Below are positions 44,516-56,400 of a stretch of 64,000 nucleotides of DNA, piece by piece. The translations under genes and the position numbers were made by a program. The first letter of the stretch is position 1; each line of letters starts with the position of its first letter. The notes beneath the pieces are model-generated. The model did no database searches and had not been told where the DNA came from. It saw only the letters and a list, made by a program, of their open reading frames with translations. Location: NCBI GenBank assembly GCA_023627715.1, contig JAMAHW010000004.1, positions 1 to 64,000 on the forward strand. Direction: 5' to 3'. Source of the stretch: Periconia sp. R9002 (Eukaryota > Ascomycota > Dothideomycetes > Pleosporales > Periconiaceae).

Positions 44516-45121
44516 TCACCTCTTCCCCTCCCCTGCCTCCTCCCCATCCTCCCCAACAATCCTCGTCTCCCCCGCAACCCTAAGCACCTCCAACAACCCC
44601 TCCGGCGGCCTCTCCCCCTCCCCCATCCCCTCATGTCCCGCATAAATAACATCATACCCCAACCTCCCCCTCAACCTCTCCCTCATCTCCCCCACCCCAT
44701 CCACCCCAACCGCCCACATACTCCCCCCCACGCCCATCGTCGCTAGACTGACACAATTCATGGTCGCGAGGTTGAGCGCCTGCGCGGCATCGTGGAAGGG
44801 CGAAAAGTGCTCGTGCGGGTTCGTGTTGGGCGCGTAGAAGGACGGTTTCGCGCGGAGGTGGCGCCGGTGGATGGCGCGCCGGGTTAGGGTTGTGCTGGCG
44901 AGGAAGGCGAGGGAGCCGAGGGTGAAGAGGAGGAGGGGGTTTGTGGGAGTGAGGAGGGGGAGGGGGGTTTGTGGTGGTGGTGTTGTTTGGGGGGTTTGTG
45001 TGGGTGGTGGTGGTGGGTTTGTTGGTTGTTGTGGTGGTTGTTGTTGTTGGGGGTGTGAGGGGGAGGTGGATGGCGGGCGCATTATTGTTCGGATTATCGG
45101 GAGTTTTTGGAGGGATTCCAT
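44516..45121 (-). CDS. AIM11: AIM11-like mitochondrial membrane protein
   Basis: A single-exon 201-residue protein of the fungal AIM11 family (altered inheritance of mitochondria), whose molecular role is unknown. The N-terminal 58 residues are Pro/Gln/Thr-rich. A first hydrophobic segment (L-L-L-F-T-L-G-S-L-A-F-L-A-S-T-T-L, about 63-79) is followed by T-R-R-A-I-H-R-R, F-Y-A-P-N and the family-type A-A-Q-A-L-N-L-A-T-M-N block. A second hydrophobic segment (about 119-140) is then followed by a polar tail. Two membrane segments with a basic loop match the family. The DNA for the Pro-rich part is very G-rich on the plus strand. Confidence 0.82.
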   Translation of the reverse strand: MESLQKLPIIRTIMRPPSTSPSHPQQQQPPQQPTNPPPPPTQTPQTTPPPQTPLPLLTPTNPLLLFTLGSLAFLASTTLTRRAIHRRHLRAKPSFYAPNTNPHEHFSPFHDAAQALNLATMNCVSLATMGVGGSMWAVGVDGVGEMRERLRGRLGYDVIYAGHEGMGEGERPPEGLLEVLRVAGETRIVGEDGEEAGEGKR

Positions 45122-45642
45122 TGGGGGTGTCGAGTGGATGCGGGTATGTGGTGGTTACTTTGATGTGAGATCGTTCGGACGAGTGACTAGAGCTCGAGGA
45201 CTCGTTGCGACGGGGCCGCTGAGGCTTGGGACGAAAGGCTCGGAGTTGATCTGAACGACCCGTTCGTCGATTTTATCATGGAAATGCGCAATTGATTTGT
45301 GATAATGACAGAAAAGTGGTGTGCGCGCCAAAATTTTGGCGGAGTTCGTGGATGGGATGGTAGGTAGTTGGGAGAGAAAAAGTTGGGGGTTGACGCATGA
45401 CTAAGCGTAGGGATCGGAATGGGGTCGGAACGAGGTGCGGAGGAGACCTCCGCTTTGATCTGGAAGGGCAATGGAGGGTAAATGCGGGGGGTACGCAAGC
45501 ATGTTAGCAATGCGAATGAACCGGCGCAAACATGTGACAAAGTAAATTTCATTGGGGAACTGGGACCCAAACAATTCTCGTGAATACAACATTGATTCCA
45601 CGCTCAAATGCTCCTGTCGCAAACCCAACATTGATCGCACCG
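45122..45642. other. Intergenic: AIM11 promoter and MoaE 3' flank
   Basis: 521 bp between two minus-strand genes; no gene seen. Confidence 0.55.
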
Positions 45643-46164
45643 TTACGTCCCCTCCTCGACCTTGACACCCACGGCGCCATCCCGATTCGCCCTCCACACC
45701 CCCTCACCCCCCTCAAACCTCTCGAGCTTCCAAATCTCAGCCCTCTTCTTCGTCTCCTCGAGCGTCTCCTCGCCCGCTCTCCACGCCGCCTGCCGATGCG
45801 GCGCACTCACCGCAATGACGATGCTCTCCTCGCCGATCGGACAGTCGCCCAGCTTATGCACAATCGCGATCTTGGTGAGGTCGTGTTTCTTCAGCATGGA
45901 CGTCGCGATGGAGTGTAGCGTGGCCATGGCGAGGGGCGCGTATGAAGTGTAGGATAGCGAGGAGACGGGCAGGTTGTTGAAGGAGTCGCGGGTCGTGCCG
46001 ATGAAGAGGACGGTTGCGCCCGCTGAGGGCGAGCGCACGAATTGCGTCGCGGATTGCGCGGAGAGTGTGTGTGGGGTGAGTTCGATGTGGATGGTGTCAG
46101 TGGTTTTGGTTATGGGTGCGTCCGGGATGTTGGCTGTGTAGGAGGCTGGTTCGGAGGTGGACAT
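45643..46164 (-). CDS. Molybdopterin synthase large subunit (MoaE/MOCS2B)
   Basis: Large catalytic subunit that, with a thiocarboxylated small subunit, inserts the dithiolene sulfurs into cyclic pyranopterin in molybdenum cofactor synthesis; the cofactor is needed for nitrate reductase and xanthine dehydrogenase. A single exon encodes 173 residues, close to family length. Motifs: L-F-I-G-T-T-R-D near 53, H103-K-L-G-D-C-P-I-G-E and V-S-A-P-H-R-Q-A-A. The paired lysines of the K-x-R-A-x-x-W-K pattern are present (K139 and K146), corresponding to the active-site lysines of bacterial MoaE. The counterpart in Aspergillus is cnxH. No other cofactor gene adjoins it. Confidence 0.93.
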   Translation of the reverse strand: MSTSEPASYTANIPDAPITKTTDTIHIELTPHTLSAQSATQFVRSPSAGATVLFIGTTRDSFNNLPVSSLSYTSYAPLAMATLHSIATSMLKKHDLTKIAIVHKLGDCPIGEESIVIAVSAPHRQAAWRAGEETLEETKKRAEIWKLERFEGGEGVWRANRDGAVGVKVEEGT

Positions 46165-47201
46165 TTTGGAGGATGTTTTGTTGGTTTGAGTTGTGAGGAT
46201 TGAGTGGGAGGTGAGGGTTATCGTATGCTATGGTATCTTGAGCTTGTGAGTGGGTCACAACGAACGAGTAAAGTGGCGATGTGGAGGAATGTCGTTGCCG
46301 GATCTCCACGGAGAATCAAACTTGTATTATATTGCACAAAGAGTTCCCTGGTGAGATTACCTAGAAGAAGGAAAAGGTCCTGGAAAAGATGAGCCAAATG
46401 CCTCTGATGATATACATTTCGCTCTGCTTCGAATGAACGTGAGACGTGATTGGTTCAGTATCGGACTTTTGGAACATCTCATTGGGTGGATCTACTTCTA
46501 GATATTTACTAGCAGCAAGACTGGATTACATGCATGTGGGCTGGACTACACCTGCGATTGCTACTTTGGTATTTTCAGAAGATATAACTGAGACACCTTG
46601 CAACACGGACGGCGCCGCATGTTCATTGAATCACAAGGCAGAAGTTCAATGGTGAAAGAACGAAGGGAAGGAGTTGAAAAGTTATGTAGTGTTATATTGT
46701 GTAATGTAATGCATACATGCATGTATTTGCCTACATACTTGCCGACCATGCCGGAACTCGCGAAGGCACCAAAGACAAGAAAAAAAGAGACAGAACACAC
46801 ACGCAGAGAGAGAAAAACAAAGCTTTACTTCGGGTCTTTCATTAGGAAAACATAAAGGGTTGGAGCTAGGGAACAGTCGCATAATGTAACCATACACCCT
46901 TTCTGCCACCCAGACGATATTAACACATGCCCGAACCTAAGGGGAGAAAAATTGCCCCCGTAGCAACGAATGGAAAGGAAAGAAAACTCGAAGGAAGGAA
47001 GAAATAAACTGCACCCGGAAATGCCCAGATTTAGGAGAAAAGTGCCATCCCTTCCCGTTCCAGAAGAATAACGCCTCCATGTATTGATGCCCACAAAGAA
47101 AAAGAAAAAGATGTAAGGGGGAAAGAGTCTATGAGCTCTGCGGCCATTTACTTCGCGGTCTCGCTTCTATGAACGCTACACGCATCGATGAATTAACAGG
47201 A
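46165..47201. other. Intergenic: MoaE promoter and Kog1 3' flank
   Basis: About 1 kb between two minus-strand genes. Open stretches are short and unconvincing; no gene or RNA recognised. Confidence 0.55.
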
Positions 47202-50200
47202 TTATGCATTACCGCCATCCCAAAGTTTGACGGTCCTAAGCGTTGAAGACGGCGTGTGTTTGACCTCATTGCACGCGTTGATGCTAACAAAATTCGTGTG
47301 CATTGCGCTGGCCGCGAGGAGGAGTCGGTGTGGATGGAACGCCATGGCAGTGACGGGCTGCGAGCGATCTCTCAAGAATCCCGAGTAAGGCTCCCACTGC
47401 GATACCAACTTGCCCGTGTTGATGTTGAAGAGCTTGACTTGGTGCCGTTGTGTGCCGACGGCGAGCACCGGCGCGTGTTCATGCACACTCAGCGTTCTGA
47501 GGTTGTCCGTGGTGGCCTTGATAGTCTTGACTGACTTGTCCATACGTATATCCCACAGCTTGACTTCGCCGTCTCGACATCCGGAGACAAGCTCACGTTG
47601 CCCACCGCGTTGGAGATGCACGTTGGTTATCCACTGCCTGTGTTCTTTCCATACTTTGACCATGGCGGTGGCAGGTTTTTGACGTTGGTCGTAAACTCGT
47701 ACGGCGCCATCGCCAAAACCGGCTATGAAGATGTTTCCTTCGACTTGGTCCGATGTTAAGGATGTGATGCAGGAACCGGAACGCGCAGGGATGTCCTGTG
47801 GGACTGTTAGTTTGTGCTTTTGTAGCAGGGACAATACATTGGTGACTTACGCTTGTGCAGATCTCCGTCGCTGCGTTCCACACACGAATCACTTTGACAT
47901 CTCCAGCCACTAAAGTCAATCCTCTGCCTTGCTGCCAGTCGAAGACGAGACCGGCATTCTTATTGCTTGGTACAAGGTCGGTCAACGCTCGGAAAGCGGT
48001 TACAAGTTCCGTCTTGCCCCTGGTGTCGTAGTTGCGGAAAATTTTGAGAACACCATCTGAAGAGCCAGTCATGAGCAAGGCCTGATCATCTTCGTTGACA
48101 AATCGCGCTTGAGTGATCCTCGAATCTGCAGGGTTGCCGTTGGAAAAGCTGTTTATCCTCTTCGTAGGACCCCCTGAATACTCCACCACGCTGATCATAT
48201 CCCTGTTGTCCGTGACCACGACATGATCTTCGAATTGGTGAAAAGCAATCTTCATCGGCTGGCTAAGATTGTCAAATAGAGCATGCTGGTGCGTCCATTG
48301 GTTCTTCACCGCCACATCCTTAAGTGGCTGAGTTTCCGCAATGATTTTGTCGTTGCGATTACGCCTCCACAATCGACCATTGTAGTCCATACTTCCCGGC
48401 TCATCAGCCTCTGCTGGCTTCATTTGTGGCTCGCGGAAATACTCTACCGACCACTCGAAGAATCTACTCTTGAGGGGAAGTTTCGGTTCCGCTTTCATAT
48501 TTCGAGGGACGAAACCCCTCGTTTTGGGCACCTCTTCGGCATGATACCGATCTGACACAGATGGGGTTGTTTCTGCGGGAGATGGAGAAGAATCGTCCAT
48601 CTTAGCACGGTTCGGGCTTTTCTGTGGCGAAGCTGGAGGTTCGTTTCCATTATTCCATATCGTCCTGAGAGATCCTACAACACTTCCAGTCCGTCGCAGT
48701 CCTCCGAATAGGGAGAGATAGCTGGCTTCTCTTGAAGGAGTAGGAGGTTGAGATACCGGCTGCACGGGCCTTTCCTCTACAGTACGACGTTGTGTACGTT
48801 TGGTAGGATCATTTTTCAGGATGTGATCAAACTGCGGCTGCACATATTTTGCCAGTGGCGATTGTAAAAGCGCCATCAGAACATAGTCGACAACAACTCC
48901 AGCGTCTCGTGCAATTTCAGGATGAGGGTCGACGGAGAGGACCAGCGTTTCCCTCCAAACCGCAGCGTAGATGCTGTTCTGAGAGCAGGAGTTTGCGATC
49001 GGGGATGCGGATGCCGACCCGGTGCGCGACTTCATGAATAAACTGTCTCCATTACTTTCGCCTGTTCTGGTATGCTGATTGGATGTGGTTTCCTCACAGA
49101 GTTGTTCAAATGCCGCTACCAGAAATTTGGTTTTGTACCGGACAATGAAAGCGGAGAAGAAGATGAGCAATTCTCGCCGGACCATGCTGTTTCCGTCTGC
49201 AGTCATGACAAGAATCATGGATGCGATGGATTCCTCGATAGCAGCTACTTGTGCAGTCACATCCCTGATGCCCAAGAAAGCAGTGAGCGCATTTAGCATC
49301 GCGGCTCTGACATCGGCGACCGGATCGATGACTAATTCGCATAGTCGTTCATGAGCCATGCATCTAATGCCGACCCATTTAGCCTCTTCGAAATTGACCC
49401 AGAGCTTGCTAAGACACAAGCAAGACCACTGCCGAAGCAAAGGATTTTGCATGTCACGAAGATGATCCAGGCAGCTCTCGACAAGAACTGGGTCTAGCGA
49501 TGCGCGCTGGCCTTGGTTGTAGTCCTTGCAAAACATGGCAATAATGAATGCACACATTGCCCGATGTTCGCTGGCGTTCTGAATAGGAATGCCAGTGTTC
49601 GGGTTGAAAATGTTTATGAAGTATTGGTATCCATTGTCTTTTAGTAAATCGGCCTGACAGGACTGGTCGACTGCGAGAATTCGCGCCCAAATGAAAACCA
49701 TGACAGGTTTCAATTCGTTAGCTTGTGACTGGAGTAGCTTGAGAACGTAGGGGAATATGCCGATGCTAAGTGCAAGATTCACAGCCCACGGTCCATTGTC
49801 GAGGAAGTTGGAGAGAAGGATGAGAGCACGGAGACGGTGGACTTGGCTCAACAAGACCTGGAGAACGATGGGTAGTTGTTCCGGGATTTGTTGCTCGACC
49901 GCACCACGCGAAAGGTAGACTTCGAAAGCAGTCAGTTGTTCGGAAAAGAATTCGGAGTGCCGATAGACGTATTCCTTTTCACCCCTTGCCTCTGCCTGGA
50001 GATCCGGAAGTTGGGCGAGGATCAATTCGACGGCCAAGTCCCAGCTTTTCCACAAAGGATGGTTGTGTGTCTGAGGAATTTCTGGATGTGATACTGGATG
50101 GCAATGATACACCCTCATAATCCGCTGCGCCAAAAGATAGTTGCGGAATAGTGCAGCTACCATGAGATCTTGGCGGAAGAGCTTCTTAAACAGTGGTTTG

Positions 50201-51684
50201 GAAAGTGAGTTCCAGGCAATGGTATCAGTGATGGCGGTGAAAATCCAGTTCAATTCACCAATGGGCGTCCTACGCTCGGAGACTTTGCCAGGGATATTAT
50301 GGGCTTCTCGGATGCTGAGGCGGCTGGGGAGAGGATTTTGGAGGATAAAGAATCTCACTGCCATTGTTATCGGATCAGTCAGACAGGAAGTGAAAACGTC
50401 TGCAGGAAGATCAGGATTGGTTGGCAACGACTCTTTTTCTCTGCAAGCTGCGAGATGAATGCAATCATTAAAGTCAACCACCTCCAGGTTTGGATCTCTC
50501 CGACGGGCCTCTTCCATTTCTAGTTGATGCTTCTCCCCGAACCTAAGAAAATTGCTGATGATGAGACCGGCATCTGAGCAATCATACACAAACAAACTTG
50601 GGGCTCCGATCCAGCTCTGAAGATCGTAGACAGACAGGGGTATGTACTGAGTATAGTTTCTGTTGAAAACCCATATTTCGCCCGATGACGTCGGCTTCGG
50701 CACCCCATGTCCATTGTAATGAAACAGCACGCGCTCATTACGGGCATTGCGACGAAGGGTAGTGGTATACTTTCGCGTCTCATCGGTAGTTGGATCTAGC
50801 AACATCTTGTAGCGTGTGCGCATACTCAACTGTTCGTACTGAGTCTGCAGAGCCTTTCCGATTTGATTCATAGGAGTATGCCCCGGAGTTTGGGATGTGA
50901 CGGTGGGGTCTATCCAGCACTCTTCTTTGGCACAAGGGTTTGTCTTGATGACATCGGGAGGATCAACACCAATGTTCAGACATAAAGCTAGAACGGCAGA
51001 GACTGTCTTGAGACGATCTCGCATGCGCCATTCCTGGAGCGGGTAGGCACTGTCCTCGCTCTTGGGAATGCCGCCTGTCTCATGCTTTTTGTCGGTGTAG
51101 TACATGAAGAAAGACGAGGTCAAGAGGTGATTGTATTCCTCGGAATTTAACTGATCGTCCCAACCGTGGCGTATCTTGAAGTTGTTCTCGGCACTGCTAC
51201 CATCATCTAGGTTCTCCGAGGGCGGTTCGGGGGTGTGGCGAGGGCCAATGTCGCTCTTTGCACGAGCAAGCGAAGGACGTTTGCTCTGAGCGCCGTTGGA
51301 GCTCGGTCGTAACGTATTGCGGGCAGAACCATTGGTCTCGGCATGGTTGCGGTGGGAGCTCGAGGCGGTATTGGGGCGTGCAGAGGTCGCACTGAGCTGG
51401 GCTTGTGAATCGAGTGGCGCAGAGGAGGACTCCTCGGGAGGGTCCATAGTCGCCAACGGGGAGGCGTGTGATGCCAGAGGGTTGGGGTGTGGTTGACCGC
51501 TTAGGAGGGGCATGTCGTGGGTTGTTCTCATCTCGAGCTTTGGCGCGCAGCGATGACGAAGGTTTTGGTCGGGCCCATGTCGCAGGGCGTCTGCTTTATA
51601 TGTGGCGGGGTTCTTGGGGGTGGAAGCACGATCGGTGGGCGGTGGAGGTCGTGGATCAGATTGAGAGCACGGCACCACGGGCAT
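47202..51684 (-). CDS. KOG1: Kog1/Raptor, TORC1 scaffold subunit
   Basis: Large scaffold that recruits substrates to the TOR kinase complex 1, controlling growth in response to nutrients. Two exons, 51684-47851 and 47795-47202, give up to 1475 residues. Raptor N-terminal caspase-like domain: about 170-380, with the pseudo-catalytic pair in F-H-Y-N-G-H326-G and V-Y-D-C369-S-D-A-G. HEAT-type helices follow (about 500-900), a variable linker, and C-terminal WD40 blades, of which E-V-K-L-W-D-I-R and S-V-H-E-H-A-P-V-L-A-V-G are clear. The only intron lies within the WD40 region; of two nearby acceptors, the second (CACAG, exon from 47795) keeps the frame. The true start could instead be at 51531 or 51513, since residues 1-51 show no conserved features. 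Confidence 0.93.
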
Positions 51685-53415
51685 TCATCGTCTCACTGAA
51701 TGTAGTCGAGGCCATTTGAACTCGCATCTTCTGGGAAAGCTTCCCGCGCTAGTCCGCAACAGGAAACGCGGTGAAGGGCGATTGACTAAGCAGCGTCTCT
51801 GAGAGGTTCGTGTGGGAGTACATGAAAGTATCGTTTGCAACCCACTCTCCAAGTAGGTAATAAGCTGGATGCATGTGCTCTAAATGCATTCACGCATTGA
51901 TGTTTCCATCTAATCCCTGATACAGTTTGATAGCTTATGTACTACTGTTCACCGGATCATAGGTACGTGTATACATCCCAAGTTGCAGTAGGTATCAATG
52001 ATATAGGTATGTATGTACACACATACATGTGTTTACATGGCAACATTTGAAGCTTCCAGCCAAGTTCAGGAGGCGTTGACGAGACGACCTCTTCCTGCAA
52101 TAGCATTGATTGCATGGCATGGCATTGTATTGCTTAGGTGCCGCGGTGGCTAGGTAGGTTTTTTTTCTACTGGCGGTGCGGCTTCTCATCTTACCCTCCT
52201 TTACCACGCGCACGCGCTCAAAGAAGCCAGCCAATGATGCCCCCGAATCCCCTGTCACCCTGTGCCGAATGGTTGGATTCAGGGGGTAGACACGAAAAAA
52301 AAAAGAGACAACGAGTATGACAGTAATAATAATCAGCATGATCATCACAATATCACGCTCCATGTCTATAATCCTTGGGCCAACGCCAGCATGCGTTTGA
52401 AATGGAATTTGCAAACACACAGAGTAACATGTGCTCTTCTTTGATTGATTGCAGATTCTTTGTGCTTGCTGGTGTGCATGTGTTTGCTGTTCGTGGCATG
52501 CATCATATACGACCGTATACATGTACATATCCTGTGAGATAGTACTTTGTAAGTAGTAACGTACCTACTTGGTTATGCACGGATGAAGCTGGTAATGAAG
52601 GATAGAGAGGAGAGTATGGTGGTTTGTTTCGCGATTCAACAGGTCCGTGGCATGGCGGCCGCGAGCCAATGTTTGTATGCACACAGCAAACTTGAGTAAA
52701 TCCACCAAACGGCCAACCATTGTCTGATGTCCTGATCCCCGAAGGCCGGAGATGGTGATGGGGACCTTGGGGGTTGGTTGGATTACCTACGATGGGGGGA
52801 TCTTGTTAGACGGTCCACGCACCCACCCACCCTTGGCGTACTCCCTAACCGCAACGGCAGCCCGTCGCCGCAGAGAAGTGTGCAATCACTGTGCATGGCC
52901 CCCCCCAGAATAGCCACATTTAGCACTTTCTGCCTGTGTGTTTTGTACTCTGCGATCCAAACCTCCGCCCCGACCTTTTTTCCTTGGACCTTTCGCACTT
53001 GCCCTCTAGTTCCTCTGCTACCTCACCTCCACTTCTACTTACCTACCTACCTATCCTCGTCTTGTAGGGCACCAAAAGCAAAACCAATACACTTCACGGC
53101 ACACCACAGCACGGCACACGGACGCTCCGGCCCCGGCACCACCAGCACCTTCTCCTTGCACCTTCACTGCCAGCCCTCTTCCGCCTCCACGACCAACCTC
53201 TTCCTCACCCGCACACGTCGACTTCCACTCCCTCCTCGCCATTGAGACATGCGCGCGTCCTGCTAGACTTCTTGCCAACACGATCCACGTCTACCTACTC
53301 ACCACCTGGAGGCTATCTCGATCACGCCTGCGTGCCCTTTCCCGCCCTCCCATTGTCCTCCGACACATCGGAATGCGTTTCTGAGCGCCGCCAGAGCTAG
53401 CGCACACCCGCAAGC
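51685..53415. promoter_or_regulatory. Divergent upstream region of KOG1 and the kelch gene
   Basis: About 1.7 kb between outward-pointing genes. Repeated GTACATA/GTATGTA-type words occur near 51.96-52.03 kb and 52.5 kb, and a pyrimidine-rich stretch lies at 52.98-53.25 kb just before the kelch gene, as in fungal promoters. No gene seen. Confidence 0.5.
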
Positions 53416-56400
53416 ATGTCGTTCCTCTTCGGGAAGAAGAATAAACCCTCTGCCAACGCGGCGAGAGATGCCTCCAGCGCCCTACCGCCGGCCACGCGCG
53501 AAATCTCATCGTCTCATGGCCCTACGGCACAAGTGCCTGCGCCGCGAGATGCTGAAAAGCCTCGCGGTCCCATGCAAGCCGGCACGCCCTCTGGTGGCAG
53601 TGCGAACAACTCCTTCTCCTCGTTACAGAATCAGGGCTCTACAGCTAGCCCCGAACCCTCGATGCGCAATCGCGGAGAAGTAAGCTCCCATCCTTTTTAC
53701 CTGCTGTTTGGAAAAGAAAGCTGCTGACCATGTGTTCCAGCCCAGAGACCCTCGTAACCCCAATGAACCTTCACCGTATCCCTGGTCCTATAGACGTTTG
53801 AATTTCACCACGTCAGCCTCCCCTTTCCCTCGCTATGGTGCTGCCATCAATGCCGTTTCAAGCAAGGATGGCACGATATATCTCATGGGAGGTTTGGTCG
53901 CTGGCGCAACAGTCAAAGGAGATCTGTGGATCACAGAGATGGGCAACGGTACAATGGCCTGCTATCCCATCTCTACCACTGGTGATGGCCCTGGCCCAAG
54001 AGTCGGCCACGCCAGTCTTCTGGTCGGTAACGCCTTCATCGTTTTTGGCGGTGACACCAAGTTGGAAGACAATGATGACTTGGACGACACCCTGTATCTT
54101 TTGAACACTTGTACGTTGCGCTCAGTCAAAATCCGCTTTTACTACGCCGAAACTAACACTACACAGCTACAAAACACTGGTCAAGAGCATTACCCCAGGG
54201 CCCCAGGCCCAATGGCCGTTATGGCCATACACTCAACATTCTCGGGTCCAAAATTTACATTTTCGGTGGTCAAGTAGAAGGCCATTTTTTCAACGACCTG
54301 GTCGCCTTTGATCTAAACTCTTTGCAATCCTCTACGAGTCGCTGGGAAGTACTAATACCGACCCAAAAGGAGGGCACGGTGTCATCGCCACATTCCCGAT
54401 CACCACCTGCAAGGACCAACCATTCTATCGTCACTTGGAACGACAAACTCTACCTTTTTGGCGGTACGGATGGTGTCAGTTGGTTTAATGATGTGTGGAC
54501 ATATGAGCCTCGCACCAACTCATGGTCGGAACTCGATTGCATTGGATATATACCGGTTGCGCGTGAGGGGCATTCCGCGACGCTCGTCAATGATACCATG
54601 TACATCTTTGGTGGCCGCACGCAAGAAGGAGTTGACCTTGGAGATCTCGCAGCGTTCCGGATATCTTCTAGACGCTGGTACATGTTCCAAAACATGGGCC
54701 ACTCTCCCTCTCCTCGATCAGGACACAGCATGACTGCCTTTGGGAAACACGTTATTGTTCTGGGTGGTGAGCCGTCTTCATCTGCATCTGACAAGAGTGA
54801 ATTGAGCCTAGCGTACGTACTTGACACATCCAAAATCAGGTATCCACCAAACGAAGCTCCTCCACCGCAACAGCAGGGGCTCAATGCTCCCGGCCGGAAG
54901 CTGAGCGGGGGCGATAAATCCAACATACCACCAGGAAAGGGTGCGCCAGGCGTTCGCGAAAGCATGATGCCTAGACCACAACAAGCTGGTTCACAGGATG
55001 GTATGATGAATGGAATGGGCCCAGGGGGTTCTCGCCTGCCCCGTGTAGCTGGCCAAGCACCTTCGGGACCGCCTCCTATGCAACAACCTCCCCAACCTAG
55101 AGCCAACGGCGCAAGAAGTAGGACGCCTACCAAAGGTGACCGAGGATATGGGCCACCGGTCGATACTCGAGCCGCTTCTTTTGATCGTGACAACCGATCT
55201 CCCAGCAGATCACGAGAGAGTCCACTTACGGGAGAAGCGCACAATCAGCCAGGAAACGAACGGGCCATGAACGGCCAACGGAAACCATCAGATGGGCCTA
55301 ACAGAGAACCCAAAGAATCAATGGATACATCTAGGTCAGGTAGCCTACTGTCCCGTACGACTTCAAAATCACACCGAACTCAACAAAGTCTCGACAGCAT
55401 CGAACAAGGTGTCACACGACAGTCAACCGAGAATTCACAACGCGGACCTAGCCGCCAAGATCAGCGTTTAGTTGATAGCGGCCTCGGAGCATCCCCTGCC
55501 ATGATCCAGCAGAATGACGAACTGGTCCGTGAACTCGAAGCAGTCAAGAGCAAAAATGCTTGGTATATCTCCGAACTTGCAGTCGCTCGCAAGGCGGGTT
55601 ACAACCCAGGAATGGCGACTAGCCCAATTCTGGACGAACGCTCTGCAGATGCATTCGGTGACGAGGACAAACCCTTGCTTGAAGCATTGTTGAAGATGAA
55701 AGGCGAGCTGGATCGTGTTCAAAACTCAATCAAGACTCAAGGTCAGGATGCTGCCAAAAGAATTGCCGAGGTGGAAAGGCAGCGAGATGCCGCTATCAGC
55801 GAAGCCATTTATGCAAAGACCAAGTTGGCTGCACATGGTGGTGGTAGTCAGGCTGGCACGCCCCAACCCGATGGGGTGCGAAGCACAGCAACACCAGATA
55901 TGGACCGTGTCGCGGATATCAACCGACGGTTGGCGGCTTCGCTCGCTGCGCAAAGCGAATTAGCTGCCAAGGTGGAGAAACTCACTAACGAGGTTAATGC
56001 TGAACGCAGAGCCAAACAGCTGGCCGACGAGACCGCGGAAGCCGCCCAGCAGCGTGTCCAGGAGCTGGATTCCACCCGGCAAAAGAATGCAGCAGAGTGT
56101 GAGAGTCTTCGGGATGCCCTTCATGAAACGGAACGGATAGCACGAGAAGCATCTGTGAGCGCAGCCGAGGCTGAAGCGCAATCGAAATTGCTCGCTGTGG
56201 ACAAGTCGGAATTGAGTGCCAAACTGAGTAAAATTACTGAGGAGGCTAAGAACCACAGCTCAATCCTGCAATCTCTCCGGGAAGCGCTCTCAGCATCGTC
56301 GGACAAGTCTACCCTGCTGGAAAAGCAGCTGGAAGAAGAGAGGTTTCAACGGGAAAGTACACGTCAAAAACTCGCACAGTTACGAGCGGAGCATGAAGAC

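Noticed and set aside
51995..52528. 177-codon minus-strand open frame in the KOG1 upstream region
   Set aside because: It contains simple-sequence stretches and no family features, and lies in the promoter interval between divergent genes.
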